A DNA stretch of 64,000 nucleotides from Winogradskyella sp. (GTDB lineage: Bacteria; Bacteroidota; Bacteroidia; Flavobacteriales; Flavobacteriaceae), in the NCBI GenBank assembly GCA_002722255.1, contig PBLD01000001.1, forward strand, positions 776,261 to 840,260. Direction: 5' to 3'. Positions 41,661 to 50,171 of this stretch are shown here, piece by piece (the stretch's first letter is position 1; each line of letters starts with the position of its first letter). The position numbers and the translations under genes were made by a program. A model generated the notes under the pieces. The model saw only the letters and a list, made by a program, of their open reading frames with translations. It was not told the DNA's origin and ran no database searches.

Positions 41661-44423
41661 ATGGATAAATATTCCTTTCTCAACGCAGCACATACAGCAT
41701 ATTTTGCTGACTTATACGACCAATATCTTAAAAATCCAGATGCTATAGAACCAAGTTGGCGTGCCTTTTTTCAAGGGTACGATTTTGGGTCTGAAAATTA
41801 TGGCATGGATGGTGAAATAGTAGAAGGTGTTTCTGCTCAAATTCCTGAACAGCTTCAAAAAGAGTTTCAGGTTGTAAAACTTATTGATGGTTACAGAAAC
41901 AGAGGTCACTTGTTTACTAAGACCAATCCGGTTAGAGCCAGAAGAAAATACGCTCCAACTTTAGAAATAGAGAATTTCGGACTTTCTAAAAGTGATTTGA
42001 ATACTGTTTTTTCTGCAGGTGAAATCATAGGTATTGGCACTTCAACCTTACAAAATATTATAGATCATTTAGAGCGTATTTATTGCGATTCTATTGGTAT
42101 AGAGTATATGTATATAAGAAAACCAGAGGAAATTCAGTGGATACAAGAAAAACTGAATGTTAATGATAATCATCCTCAGTTTTCGCCAGATCAAAAGAAG
42201 AATATTTTAAGAAAATTAAATGAAGCTGTTTCTTTTGAAAATTTCTTGCATACTAAATATGTAGGCCAAAAACGATTTTCTTTAGAAGGAAATGAATCTC
42301 TAATTCCTGCTTTAGATGCTATGATAGAAACAGCAGCTGAGTATGGAGTTAAAGAGTTTGTTATGGGTATGGCACATCGTGGCCGATTAAGTACGCTTAC
42401 AAACATATTTGGTAAATCTGCAAAAGATATCTTTAGCGAGTTTGACGGTAAAGATTATGAAGAACAGATTTTTGATGGTGATGTAAAATACCACTTAGGT
42501 TGGACGAGTGATCGCGAAACCGACTCTGGTAAAAAGATAAACCTAAGTATTGCTCCAAACCCTTCGCATCTTGAAACTGTAGGTGCAGTTGTAGAAGGTA
42601 TATCTAGAGCTAAACAAGATAAACCAGAGATTGAAGATGCTTCGCAAGTATTACCAATTGTAGTACATGGTGATGCTGCTATTGCTGGACAAGGCCTTGT
42701 GTACGAAGTTGTGCAAATGGCGCAATTAGATGGTTACAAAACAAACGGAACAGTACATATTGTAGTAAACAACCAAATTGGTTTTACTACAAATTATCTA
42801 GATGCACGTTCTAGTACCTATTGTACAGATGTTGGTAAAGTTACCTTGTCACCAGTACTTCATGTTAATGCCGATGATGCAGAGTCTGTGGTACACGCAA
42901 CATTATTTGCACTTCATTTTAGAATGAAATTTAAGCGCGATGTATTTATAGACTTATTAGGTTACAGAAAATATGGTCATAACGAAGGTGATGAGCCTAA
43001 GTTTACACAACCATTGTTATACAAAGCAATTGCAAAGCACAAAAATCCAAGAGATATCTATGCAGAGCGATTAATTGCTGAAGGTGTAATAGATAAAGAC
43101 CATGTTTCAAAAATTGAAAAAGATTATAAGGATAAATTAGAAGAAAAGCTTGAAGACTCTCGTAAAGTAGAAAAGACTAAAATCTCTCCTTTTATGCACG
43201 AGCAATGGAAAGATTTTGAACGTGTGGACGAAAGTGAAATGATGAAGCCAGTAGATACAACAGTATCAAAAGAGCTGCTTACAGACATTACAAAGGTTAT
43301 TTCTAATTTACCAGAAGATAAAAAGTTTATCAGAAAAATTCAGCGTTTGGTAGAATCGCGTCAAACTATGTTTGATGAAAACAGATTAGACTGGGCAATG
43401 GCAGAGCATTTAGCTTACGGTACATTGTTAGCTGAAGGCTTTAACGTTAGAATATCTGGTCAGGATGTAGAACGTGGTACTTTCTCACACAGACATGCCG
43501 TTGTAAAAGTAGAAGACAGCGAAGAAGAAATTATTTTATTAAAAAATGTATCGGAGAACCAAGGGCAATTCAATATTTATAACTCATTATTGTCAGAATA
43601 TGGTGTTGTAGGGTTTGATTATGGTTATGCTATGGCTAGTCCTAATACATTAACCATCTGGGAAGCACAATTTGGAGACTTTAGTAATGGAGCTCAAATT
43701 ATGTTAGACCAATATATATCTTCTGGAGAAGATAAATGGAAAACATCAAACGGATTGGTAATGTTATTACCTCATGGTTATGAAGGTCAAGGTGCAGAAC
43801 ACTCTTCTGGTCGCATGGAACGTTACTTACAGTTGTGTGCAAAGGACAATATGTTTGTTGCAGACTGTACAACGCCAGCCAATATGTTTCATTTGTTACG
43901 CAAGCAAATGAAGGCTAACTATAGAAAGCCATTAATTGTCTTTACACCAAAAAGTTTATTACGTCATCCTAAGGTAATTTCTACTGTAGAAGAATTTGCA
44001 AACGGAAGTTTTCAAACCATAATAGATGATACAAGTGCTAAAGCTGATAAGGTTAAAACTTTAGTGTTTGTAACAGGCAAATTCTATTATGATCTTTTAG
44101 AAGAGCAAGAAAAGTTAGGTAGAGAAGATGTCGCTTTAGTTAGAATAGAACAATTATTCCCATTACCAATAGATGAAATTAATAACATATTAGGTAAATA
44201 TAAAAATGCTGACGATGTGGTTTGGGCACAAGAAGAGCCAAGAAATATGGGTGCTTATGGTCATATGATGATGCATCTAGAAGACGCAAGAACATGGAGG
44301 GCAGCAAGTAGAAGACCATACGGAGCACCTGCAGCAGGTAGTTCTGTACGTTCTAAAATAAGACATCAAGAAGTTATCGATTACGTTTTTGATAAGAAGA
44401 AAAATAACCAAATTAGAAAATAA
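41661..44423 (+). CDS. sucA: 2-oxoglutarate dehydrogenase E1 component
   Basis: The 920-residue thiamine-diphosphate enzyme decarboxylates 2-oxoglutarate in the TCA cycle. Visible motifs are the N-terminal E2-binding segment AYFADLYDQYLKNPDAIEPSW, GMAHRGRLSTLTN, HLGWTSDRE, the ThDP/Mg site VHGDAAIAGQGLVYEV, and in the second half GTFSHRHAVV and LLPHGYEGQGAEHSSGRMER. The C-terminal VWAQEEPRNMGAYGHM is also typical. The length is standard. The chosen ATG gives the usual MDKYSFLNA start. The E2 gene follows 39 bp downstream, so sucAB form an operon. Confidence 0.96.
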   Translation: MDKYSFLNAAHTAYFADLYDQYLKNPDAIEPSWRAFFQGYDFGSENYGMDGEIVEGVSAQIPEQLQKEFQVVKLIDGYRNRGHLFTKTNPVRARRKYAPTLEIENFGLSKSDLNTVFSAGEIIGIGTSTLQNIIDHLERIYCDSIGIEYMYIRKPEEIQWIQEKLNVNDNHPQFSPDQKKNILRKLNEAVSFENFLHTKYVGQKRFSLEGNESLIPALDAMIETAAEYGVKEFVMGMAHRGRLSTLTNIFGKSAKDIFSEFDGKDYEEQIFDGDVKYHLGWTSDRETDSGKKINLSIAPNPSHLETVGAVVEGISRAKQDKPEIEDASQVLPIVVHGDAAIAGQGLVYEVVQMAQLDGYKTNGTVHIVVNNQIGFTTNYLDARSSTYCTDVGKVTLSPVLHVNADDAESVVHATLFALHFRMKFKRDVFIDLLGYRKYGHNEGDEPKFTQPLLYKAIAKHKNPRDIYAERLIAEGVIDKDHVSKIEKDYKDKLEEKLEDSRKVEKTKISPFMHEQWKDFERVDESEMMKPVDTTVSKELLTDITKVISNLPEDKKFIRKIQRLVESRQTMFDENRLDWAMAEHLAYGTLLAEGFNVRISGQDVERGTFSHRHAVVKVEDSEEEIILLKNVSENQGQFNIYNSLLSEYGVVGFDYGYAMASPNTLTIWEAQFGDFSNGAQIMLDQYISSGEDKWKTSNGLVMLLPHGYEGQGAEHSSGRMERYLQLCAKDNMFVADCTTPANMFHLLRKQMKANYRKPLIVFTPKSLLRHPKVISTVEEFANGSFQTIIDDTSAKADKVKTLVFVTGKFYYDLLEEQEKLGREDVALVRIEQLFPLPIDEINNILGKYKNADDVVWAQEEPRNMGAYGHMMMHLEDARTWRAASRRPYGAPAAGSSVRSKIRHQEVIDYVFDKKKNNQIRK

Positions 44424-44462
44424 GAATAATTAAACCAAAACAAGGTTAAATACAATAAACGC

Positions 44463-45719
44463 ATGATTTTAGAAATGAAAGTGCCTTCACCAGGCGAGTC
44501 AATTACTGAAGTAGAAATTGCTGAGTGGTTAGTAGAAGACGGAGATTATGTAGAGAAAGACCAAGCAATTGCAGAGGTTGATAGTGATAAAGCAACATTA
44601 GAATTGCCAGCAGAGGCTAGTGGTATTATTACGTTAAAAGCTGAAGAAGGTGATGCTGTAGCTGTTGGGCAAGTTGTTTGCTTAATTGACACTAGTGCTG
44701 AGCCAAAAGCTGATGCTACAACCACATACAAAGGCGGTGACGAAGGCGGAAACGATAGTGATGTTGAAGAGAACTTAGCAAAAGAGCAAGCTGATACTAA
44801 TAAATCTGGGGAAAAAGCACCAAATCCTGCAAAAGAAACATATGCTTCTGGTACGCCTAGCCCAGCCGCAAAAAAAATCATTGAAGAAAGAGGATTAGAT
44901 GCCGATACAATAAAAGGGACTGGAAAAGATGGCCGAATTACTAAAGATGATGCTGTAAATGCTGTACCTTCTATGGGAACTCCAACAGGAGGAAATAGAG
45001 GAACATCTCGTAGCAAAATGTCTATGTTACGTCGCAAAGTAGCAGAGCGTTTGGTTGAAGCTAAGAATACAACAGCTATGTTAACGACTTTTAATGAGGT
45101 TAACATGACACCAATTTTTGAATTGCGTAAGCAATACAAAGAAGACTTTAAAGCGAAGCATGGAGTAGGTCTTGGTTTTATGAGTTTCTTTACTTTGGCA
45201 GTAGTAAGAGCATTAAAACTATATCCTGCAGTTAACTCGATGATAGACGGTAAGGAAATGATTTCTTACGACTTTGTAGATGTAAGTATTGCAGTATCTG
45301 GACCAAAAGGACTTATGGTTCCGGTGATAAGAAATGCAGAAAACTTAACCTTCAGAGGTGTTGAGGCAGAAGTAAAACGTTTAGCGTTAAGAGCCAGAGA
45401 TGGTCAGATTACAGTAGATGAAATGACAGGCGGTACATTCACAATCTCTAATGGTGGTGTATTTGGTAGTATGTTATCTACACCAATTATAAATCCTCCA
45501 CAGAGTGGTATTCTTGGTATGCATAATATTATAGAAAGACCAATAGCTGTAGATGGTAAAGTTGAAATTCATCCAATGATGTATGTCGCATTATCTTACG
45601 ACCATAGAATTATTGATGGTAAAGAATCTGTTGGTTTCTTAGTTGCTGTTAAAGAAGCATTAGAAAACCCAGAAGAATTATTGATGGATAACAATCCAAA
45701 GAAAGCTTTAGAAATGTAA
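44463..45719 (+). CDS. sucB: Dihydrolipoyllysine succinyltransferase (2-oxoglutarate dehydrogenase E2)
   Basis: The 418-residue protein has an N-terminal lipoyl domain with the lipoylated Lys in VDSDKATLE (about residue 43). A Gly/Asp-rich linker follows, then a peripheral-subunit-binding domain (about 125-165; [27 protein letters not shown]) and the catalytic core ending in [12 protein letters not shown] with the active His/Asp. It transfers the succinyl group to CoA. It follows sucA in an operon and is closed by a strong terminator. E3 (lipoamide dehydrogenase) is not in the window. Confidence 0.96.
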   Translation: MILEMKVPSPGESITEVEIAEWLVEDGDYVEKDQAIAEVDSDKATLELPAEASGIITLKAEEGDAVAVGQVVCLIDTSAEPKADATTTYKGGDEGGNDSDVEENLAKEQADTNKSGEKAPNPAKETYASGTPSPAAKKIIEERGLDADTIKGTGKDGRITKDDAVNAVPSMGTPTGGNRGTSRSKMSMLRRKVAERLVEAKNTTAMLTTFNEVNMTPIFELRKQYKEDFKAKHGVGLGFMSFFTLAVVRALKLYPAVNSMIDGKEMISYDFVDVSIAVSGPKGLMVPVIRNAENLTFRGVEAEVKRLALRARDGQITVDEMTGGTFTISNGGVFGSMLSTPIINPPQSGILGMHNIIERPIAVDGKVEIHPMMYVALSYDHRIIDGKESVGFLVAVKEALENPEELLMDNNPKKALEM

Positions 45720-45743
45720 TTTTATTAAAGTTATCAATAAAGT

Positions 45744-45779
45744 AAAAAAGCGCAATTAATAAGTAATTGCGCTTTTTTT
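45744..45779 (+). terminator. sucAB terminator
   Basis: AAAAAAGCGCAATTA, loop ATAAG, TAATTGCGCTTTTTTT: a long perfect stem with a T tract, 25 bp after the sucB stop. Confidence 0.9.
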
Positions 45780-45808
45780 ACTCCTAATAAATAGGTAACT
45801 AACTAAAA

Positions 45809-45922
45809 TTAACTAAAAAAATTAACAGCCACATTCGCTGAAATGACTATAACAGAACTTACAATTAATAGAATCATAAATATTTTATCCCTTTTTGCAG
45901 TATTATCTTTCATTGTGTCCAT
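45809..45922 (-). CDS. Possible small membrane peptide (37 residues)
   Basis: The frame encodes a charged N-terminus (MDTMKDNTAKRDK) and one hydrophobic helix (IFMILLIVSSVIVISANVAV). Both ATGs at 45922 and 45913 are possible starts. It lies directly downstream of a terminator hairpin and has no visible promoter of its own. A longer in-frame start at 45997 would run through the terminator and is unlikely. Confidence 0.35.
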   Translation of the reverse strand: MDTMKDNTAKRDKIFMILLIVSSVIVISANVAVNFFS

Positions 45923-45937
45923 AATGTTTGTTTTTTT

Positions 45938-45977
45938 AAAAAAGCTCTGAACTTTATTGTTCTGCCCAGAGCTTTTT
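45938..45977 (-). terminator. Terminator downstream of the large esterase-like gene
   Basis: On the minus strand AAAAAGCTCTG and CAGAGCTTTTTT form an 11-bp stem with a 17-base loop and a T tract. It lies about 100 bp past the stop codon of the 46078-49272 gene and about 65 bp after a conserved palindrome. Confidence 0.75.
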
Positions 45978-46043
45978 GATAATATAATCTGAGGCATTGA
46001 TTAATAGCTCTGTAAAATTGCAAATAATTGTAAAGCAATACTA
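45938..46043 (-). ncRNA. Candidate small RNA between palindrome (a) and its terminator
   Basis: About 105 bases on the minus strand run from the palindrome at 46044 to the terminator at 45938, with no gene between. A region of the same layout lies at 50032-50151. Between the two, the 37 bases next to the palindrome are 23 of 37 identical without gaps, and GAGCTATTAAT is shared further on. It could equally be a long 3' untranslated region of the upstream gene. Confidence 0.25.
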
Positions 46044-46059
46044 TACGTAACCTTACGTA
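46044..46059. promoter_or_regulatory. 16-bp palindrome, copy (a): TACGTAACCTTACGTA
   Basis: A perfect 7-2-7 inverted repeat, followed on the plus strand by a T tract. It lies 18 bp past the stop codon of the esterase-like gene. Two further copies lie at 49998 and 50152. The 7-2-7 layout is that of NarL/FixJ-type sites. Confidence 0.55.
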
Positions 46060-46077
46060 TTTTTTAATTTTTTTTGA

Positions 46078-49000
46078 CTAATCTACAGGAATTAACTCAT
46101 TTCCACCGCCACTTGGACTAACTTGAAAAAGTTTGTATCTCCATTCACCATTACCACAGTCGCAAACTGCCCTAACACCAATATTTAGTTGTCCAGAGTT
46201 ATTTGGTTTAACATCTTTATAAGCAGTATCATCATAATTTCTAATAGCACTGTTTGGTATTTGCCAATCAAAAGTTACATTAAGAGAATCGTTAGCTTCG
46301 TATAATAGTGGCGCATAAACAGCCTGTAGTTTTGTCCAACGACCGACCATTAAGTCATAAGCTCCTATTTTTTCTATCGATAGCCCAGCATTGCTTGGTA
46401 CACCTACCCAAACACCTTTGTCAATGGAAAAACTACTATTTGGCAAGTTTGCAGTAATTATACCAGCATATTGGTCGTTAAATGGATTTGTAGTTACTGT
46501 AACGCTCGTTGGAGTATGTGAGATTATATTTAAATTATCTGACACTGTCCATTCTACATCATCTACACAAGGATGGCTAAAGCCACTAATGTAGTATGTA
46601 TACTGCTGGCTATCACAAACAGAGGTTTCACCTGTAAGTGAAGCATTACTAACACGACTAGGAAGTATACCGACTTCTATGTCTCTTGTAAGTGTAATGT
46701 TACCACATCTTTGGTTACTGTAATAGACCTCTAATGTAACCATACCAAAGTTATCAGGGTTTAGCTGATTGAGGGTAATTTCATTGCCATTTGTTGTAAA
46801 CGACACAAGGTTGTCAGGGTCAGTGACAGTCCAAATTACAGTTGTCGCCACATCTGATACAGAGTATGTGCCGCTAGTACACAATATATCCTCGCCTACT
46901 ATTTCTGCTTCATTTGTACAAAAAGCTGAGCAATCTTCTAAAATTGGATAATCCCCTGGTGATAATGCTTCTAGTTCCTCAGCCAACCAGTTGCCATTCC
47001 TTGGTTGAAAAGAGATATGATTATTATTAAACGGTTGGTTGGGTACATTATCTACTATGAACGCATTAAAACCAGATACAAGATTAGGATCTGATGGTAC
47101 ACCTCCAGAATACGATTTTAAATAGTCATCTGGAGTAGGATTATTGCCATTACTTTTTCTTATATCTAAAGCACTAACTAGGGGAATAAAGCCATAACGA
47201 GGATTAACAAAATCAATTGAAGGTACAAAACTTGGTAACTCATCTTCAAAATCCTGAAAATTTTCTACACCACCAGAAAAAGTGTCCAAAGGCAATGCAT
47301 CTTGCGGAGCATAATAACTACGATTGGTAATATTAACAGTAATCCTTGGGCCTATCCATAATACACGTTTTTCATAAGATATTTTACCACGATATATTTT
47401 ATTTTCAGAACCTTGAACACCATAGCTGTTAAAATTAAAATTGGTTTTCCATTTACTAAATCCAGGTATTGCACCTACAACAATCAAACCTAAGTTTGGT
47501 CTTACGAGTGTACCGACAAATATAGCTTCTAACATACCTAGCCATATTGTTGGAAAAGTGTCATCGTCTATAAAGAACAAGGCATCACCAGGATTGTAGC
47601 CGTTGTCTACAGCACATTCGTTACCGTTACTTATGGCAATATTTCTGGATAGGGCAGGCCAGCCTGTTGTGTCTAAGGTTTGTTGCCAAGACTCGTTATA
47701 AGATTTTGTTTGTATTTGGTTGCCATTTGGGGCACTAATAGCAGACCAATAGTTAAGCTGCCTAGCCGCAGCTTGGTCTTGTAAACTAAGCAACTGCGAA
47801 GGAGTCACAAAACTAGGGACTGAGGTGTTGGCTCCAAAGAAGTTTAAAAGGCCACTACCTAATTCTGCTAAGCCATAACCAATTGGTATTAAAACCTCAC
47901 CGGTTAACCAACCCAATGGACTTTCTACATACAACTCTCGCATATGTAATGAGAAATGTTGTATTGATAAAGGCGTGTTGGCACCTTGCATAGGACTATC
48001 GTGGGCAATAAACAAGCGCACATCGTGAGTGTTGCCCTCATTCTCCATACGTGCTAATGTATAACGGCCAATAACGCCTCCCATACTTTGCCCTAACAAT
48101 ACATTGGGCTCGTTGCCAACCTTTTGCTCGTTGACCCAACCGATCACTTCCTCTAGCACACGGCTGTTAGCTTGCATATCTCCCATACCACGTACCCAAT
48201 CGATGTAAATGAGGTCATAGTCATTAGCATTATTATTAGCATCAAGTAGAGGAAGTAAATCACCAGAGTTATTGATTGAACCAAGGAAGTTTTGTAAAGT
48301 AGTCTCACCACCAAAATCTTCGGGTGCGGTAAAGTTACCAGTGTCCAAGCCTTCGGCAATAATGAGTGGCCGTGTAATGTTATCATTTCCAGGAATACGG
48401 CGAATAGTAACCCATGCTGCGCTAAAAAAATTGTTGTCTTCATGGATATAGACGCGTTCGTCGTTGACAATAATAACACCTCTGGCTTGTTGCTTTTGTC
48501 GTTCTAAAACAGGGTCATCTATTTTAAACTTGCTATGGCAATACAGAGTTTGTCCATTAACTAATGTAACCTTAAACTTTAACTCATGGATTTTGTTTTC
48601 AAAGAACTGTATGGGTACAATAGTATTGTAAGGCATATTTTGATAGCCTTGACCATTATCTGCATCTAATTGAATATTGGCTATTTGGTTATTAAGATTA
48701 GAAAGAAATAACTCGTTAGGTAGTTTAAAATAAACATCTTTACTGCGGCTGTGAGCTACAGGAGGTGTTACAGCAAAGGCACGTTTGGTTTGGTAAGGGT
48801 TTTGCCAAACTCCACTAATGTATTTATCGTAGTATTTGTTATTACTAACGGTTATTTTGTTTTGTGCTAAGGCATTTTCGTTAAGTTTTTGATACTCGTA
48901 TAATAAGCCAGTAAGTATATAAACACCGCTGCTGTCCTTTGTGGCATTATAGCGTTCTCTTGCCCAATTATAGGCATAACGCTCAAATAAAGGTGTATGT

Positions 49001-49272
49001 GTGGTATCGGCTGCCACCTTGCTCATAAATAGGGTTTTATAGATATCTCCTACTATATTGGCATTAATATAGGTAGAGTCTGTAAGTGTACCGTTATAGG
49101 CGGTAACATCGATAAACTCCATAGCATAATCCAATAGCATACCCGATTGGATTTTGTTTTTGTCGAGATTTTGAAAGATAGGGTTCACCGAGGTTTTCCA
49201 TTGGTCGTCAACTTCTATTTGTGCAAGTGCAAGCGTTGGTAGCATAAATAAAAGATAAAATAGTTTTTCCAT
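46078..49272 (-). CDS. Large secreted PGAP1/lipase-like alpha/beta hydrolase with Ig-like C-terminal region
   Basis: The 1064-residue protein has a signal peptide (cleavage near LALAQ). An N-terminal region of about 250 residues is followed by an alpha/beta-hydrolase segment with the nucleophile motif GQSMGGVIGRYTLA (about residue 395), DLIYIDWVRGMGD before it, and FIAHDSPMQGANTPLS after. This resembles PGAP1-type lipases/esterases. The last 270 residues contain Ig/PKD-like beta segments (SGTYSVSDVATTVIWTV, VSNASLTGETSVCDSQQYTYY). The protein ends at NELIPVD without a recognisable type IX sorting domain, which is odd for this architecture. The substrate is unknown; an ester or lipid is inferred. 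No clear promoter is seen upstream. Confidence 0.75.
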   Translation of the reverse strand: MEKLFYLLFMLPTLALAQIEVDDQWKTSVNPIFQNLDKNKIQSGMLLDYAMEFIDVTAYNGTLTDSTYINANIVGDIYKTLFMSKVAADTTHTPLFERYAYNWARERYNATKDSSGVYILTGLLYEYQKLNENALAQNKITVSNNKYYDKYISGVWQNPYQTKRAFAVTPPVAHSRSKDVYFKLPNELFLSNLNNQIANIQLDADNGQGYQNMPYNTIVPIQFFENKIHELKFKVTLVNGQTLYCHSKFKIDDPVLERQKQQARGVIIVNDERVYIHEDNNFFSAAWVTIRRIPGNDNITRPLIIAEGLDTGNFTAPEDFGGETTLQNFLGSINNSGDLLPLLDANNNANDYDLIYIDWVRGMGDMQANSRVLEEVIGWVNEQKVGNEPNVLLGQSMGGVIGRYTLARMENEGNTHDVRLFIAHDSPMQGANTPLSIQHFSLHMRELYVESPLGWLTGEVLIPIGYGLAELGSGLLNFFGANTSVPSFVTPSQLLSLQDQAAARQLNYWSAISAPNGNQIQTKSYNESWQQTLDTTGWPALSRNIAISNGNECAVDNGYNPGDALFFIDDDTFPTIWLGMLEAIFVGTLVRPNLGLIVVGAIPGFSKWKTNFNFNSYGVQGSENKIYRGKISYEKRVLWIGPRITVNITNRSYYAPQDALPLDTFSGGVENFQDFEDELPSFVPSIDFVNPRYGFIPLVSALDIRKSNGNNPTPDDYLKSYSGGVPSDPNLVSGFNAFIVDNVPNQPFNNNHISFQPRNGNWLAEELEALSPGDYPILEDCSAFCTNEAEIVGEDILCTSGTYSVSDVATTVIWTVTDPDNLVSFTTNGNEITLNQLNPDNFGMVTLEVYYSNQRCGNITLTRDIEVGILPSRVSNASLTGETSVCDSQQYTYYISGFSHPCVDDVEWTVSDNLNIISHTPTSVTVTTNPFNDQYAGIITANLPNSSFSIDKGVWVGVPSNAGLSIEKIGAYDLMVGRWTKLQAVYAPLLYEANDSLNVTFDWQIPNSAIRNYDDTAYKDVKPNNSGQLNIGVRAVCDCGNGEWRYKLFQVSPSGGGNELIPVD

Positions 49273-49325
49273 AATTTTGTAAAGTGTTTAAAGGTTAATA
49301 AATGTGTGAATCTTTATTCATTTTT

Positions 49326-49347
49326 AAGCCCTGTTGGCGCAGGGCTT
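49326..49347. repeat. Hairpin AAGCCCTG/CAGGGCTT
   Basis: A perfect 8-bp stem with a 6-base loop in the gap between two minus-strand genes. A T-rich tail is present only on the plus strand, where no gene ends, so it may be a repeat or a residual terminator rather than the terminator of the lipoprotein gene. Confidence 0.45.
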
Positions 49348-49355
49348 TTATTTAG

Positions 49356-49375
49356 ATTCCCACGAAAGTGGGAAT
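49356..49375. repeat. REP-like hairpin ATTCCCAC-GAAA-GTGGGAAT
   Basis: Perfect 8-bp arms around a GAAA loop, directly abutting the stop codon of the small lipoprotein gene. This type of ATTCC/GGAAT palindrome is a common interspersed element in Bacteroidota; a related one lies in the same gene's 5' end. Confidence 0.6.
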
Positions 49376-49376
49376 G

Positions 49377-49937
49377 TTATTGTGTAAAAAAGCTGTCAAA
49401 GCGACCTTCGGTTATTTCAAAAGTCTCTCCTGTATCAGGATTAATGACTGTAAAGTTGAATATTCCTGAAACTATGTTATTTGTCAGGTCAAGTTTCGTT
49501 ATTTCAAGAGTTCCAGGTTCATCAGAATTTGTCATTCCTTGAGGGCAAATACAATCAAAACTCAACAACCCATAAAAATTTCCGTTCTCACGTTCTTTAA
49601 GTTGCAATTGAGTATCTGTTTCAATAGAAGAATTTAATGAGCCAATATCAATTTGAGTGTATTCGTTTCCACTATCCTGAGCTGTAATTCCGAAAAAATA
49701 CTCACCATCCACCAATTGGTAAAAACAGTTAAAGAAGCCAGAGTTGTCCACAAAGGGCTCGCCGTTAACAAGGCAGCCAAAAGTACCCTCGCCAGTTTGG
49801 GTGGCTGGTGGCAGGCAGTCTATGCCTTGGCAGTTGTTGTCATCGTTGTTGCAGCTTGTTGCGCTGAGCAATAAAAAACTTAGTAGTAATGAGATTCCTC
49901 GGCAGGCTCGGAATGACAAGTTTAGTGTTTTTTTCAT
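49377..49937 (-). CDS. Hypothetical lipoprotein with a REP-like repeat in its signal peptide
   Basis: The 186-residue protein has a lipoprotein signal with lipobox SATSC (Cys29). The acidic run NNDDNNCQGIDC follows, then a beta-rich domain (FGCLVNGEPFVDNSG, YFFGITAQDSG, KERENGNFYGLLSFDC, GIFNFTVINPDTGETFEITEGRFD). This resembles the DUF6252-like lipoproteins of Bacteroidota in layout, but I do not assign it to a family. Residues 7-16 of the signal peptide (LSFRACRGIS) are encoded by a REP-like repeat. The ATG at 49937 is chosen, as the upstream ATG adds no signal-like sequence. Palindrome (b) lies 60 bp upstream. Confidence 0.7.
   Translation of the reverse strand: MKKTLNLSFRACRGISLLLSFLLLSATSCNNDDNNCQGIDCLPPATQTGEGTFGCLVNGEPFVDNSGFFNCFYQLVDGEYFFGITAQDSGNEYTQIDIGSLNSSIETDTQLQLKERENGNFYGLLSFDCICPQGMTNSDEPGTLEITKLDLTNNIVSGIFNFTVINPDTGETFEITEGRFDSFFTQ
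49891..49920. repeat. REP-like element inside a coding region
   Basis: GC-rich palindromic sequence with arms ATTCC (49894-49898) and GGAAT (49910-49914) around TCGGCAGGCTC. It sits in frame within the signal-peptide codons of the small lipoprotein gene, where it supplies an unusual Arg-Ala-Cys-Arg run. Confidence 0.6.
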
Positions 49938-49997
49938 AGCATTGGGATTTAGGTTTTTATTCTGTATAAAATTAATTATCAATTTAATGAGATACTA

Positions 49998-50013
49998 TAA
50001 GTAACCTTACGTA
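49998..50013. promoter_or_regulatory. 16-bp palindrome, copy (b), one mismatch
   Basis: TAAGTAACCTTACGTA with the same T tract on the plus strand. It lies about 60 bp upstream of the small lipoprotein's ATG. It shares an extended block with copy (a), from ACTATA before the palindrome to the following AATTTTTT. Confidence 0.55.
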
Positions 50014-50031
50014 TTTTTTGAATTTTTTCAT

Positions 50032-50062
50032 AAAAAAAGAGCCTTGGATGACTCCAAGGCTC
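50032..50062 (-). terminator. Strong terminator between palindromes (b) and (c)
   Basis: On the minus strand GAGCCTTGGA, GTCA, TCCAAGGCTC (perfect 10-bp stem), then seven T. It is 110 bp past the LuxR-type regulator's stop codon. Confidence 0.85.
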
Positions 50063-50151
50063 AAATAATCCCCTAAGAACTAATTAATAGCTCGTTATTA
50101 ACCCTTAATTAATAACAGTGTAAATTTCTGAAATAAAACAATGTGATAATA
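50032..50151 (-). ncRNA. Candidate small RNA between palindrome (c) and its terminator
   Basis: About 120 bases on the minus strand between palindrome (c) and a perfect terminator, without any ATG-started frame of note. Layout and partial sequence similarity match the region at 45938-46043. It may instead be the 3' untranslated region of the regulator gene. Confidence 0.25.
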
Positions 50152-50167
50152 TACGTAACCTTACGTA
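50152..50167. promoter_or_regulatory. 16-bp palindrome, copy (c): TACGTAACCTTACGTA
   Basis: A perfect copy, identical to copy (a), four bases beyond the stop codon of the LuxR-type regulator and followed on the plus strand by a T tract. Confidence 0.55.
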
Positions 50168-50171
50168 TTTT

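Noticed and set aside
44546-45139. Long open frame on the minus strand inside sucB
   Set aside because: It is an antisense shadow of a strongly conserved coding region; its composition (Ser/Pro/Ala/Val-rich) reflects the complement of sucB codons and it has no promoter or family features.
45809-45997. 62-residue frame starting at 45997
   Set aside because: Its first 25 codons are the terminator hairpin of the upstream gene; only the shorter downstream start is kept, at low confidence.
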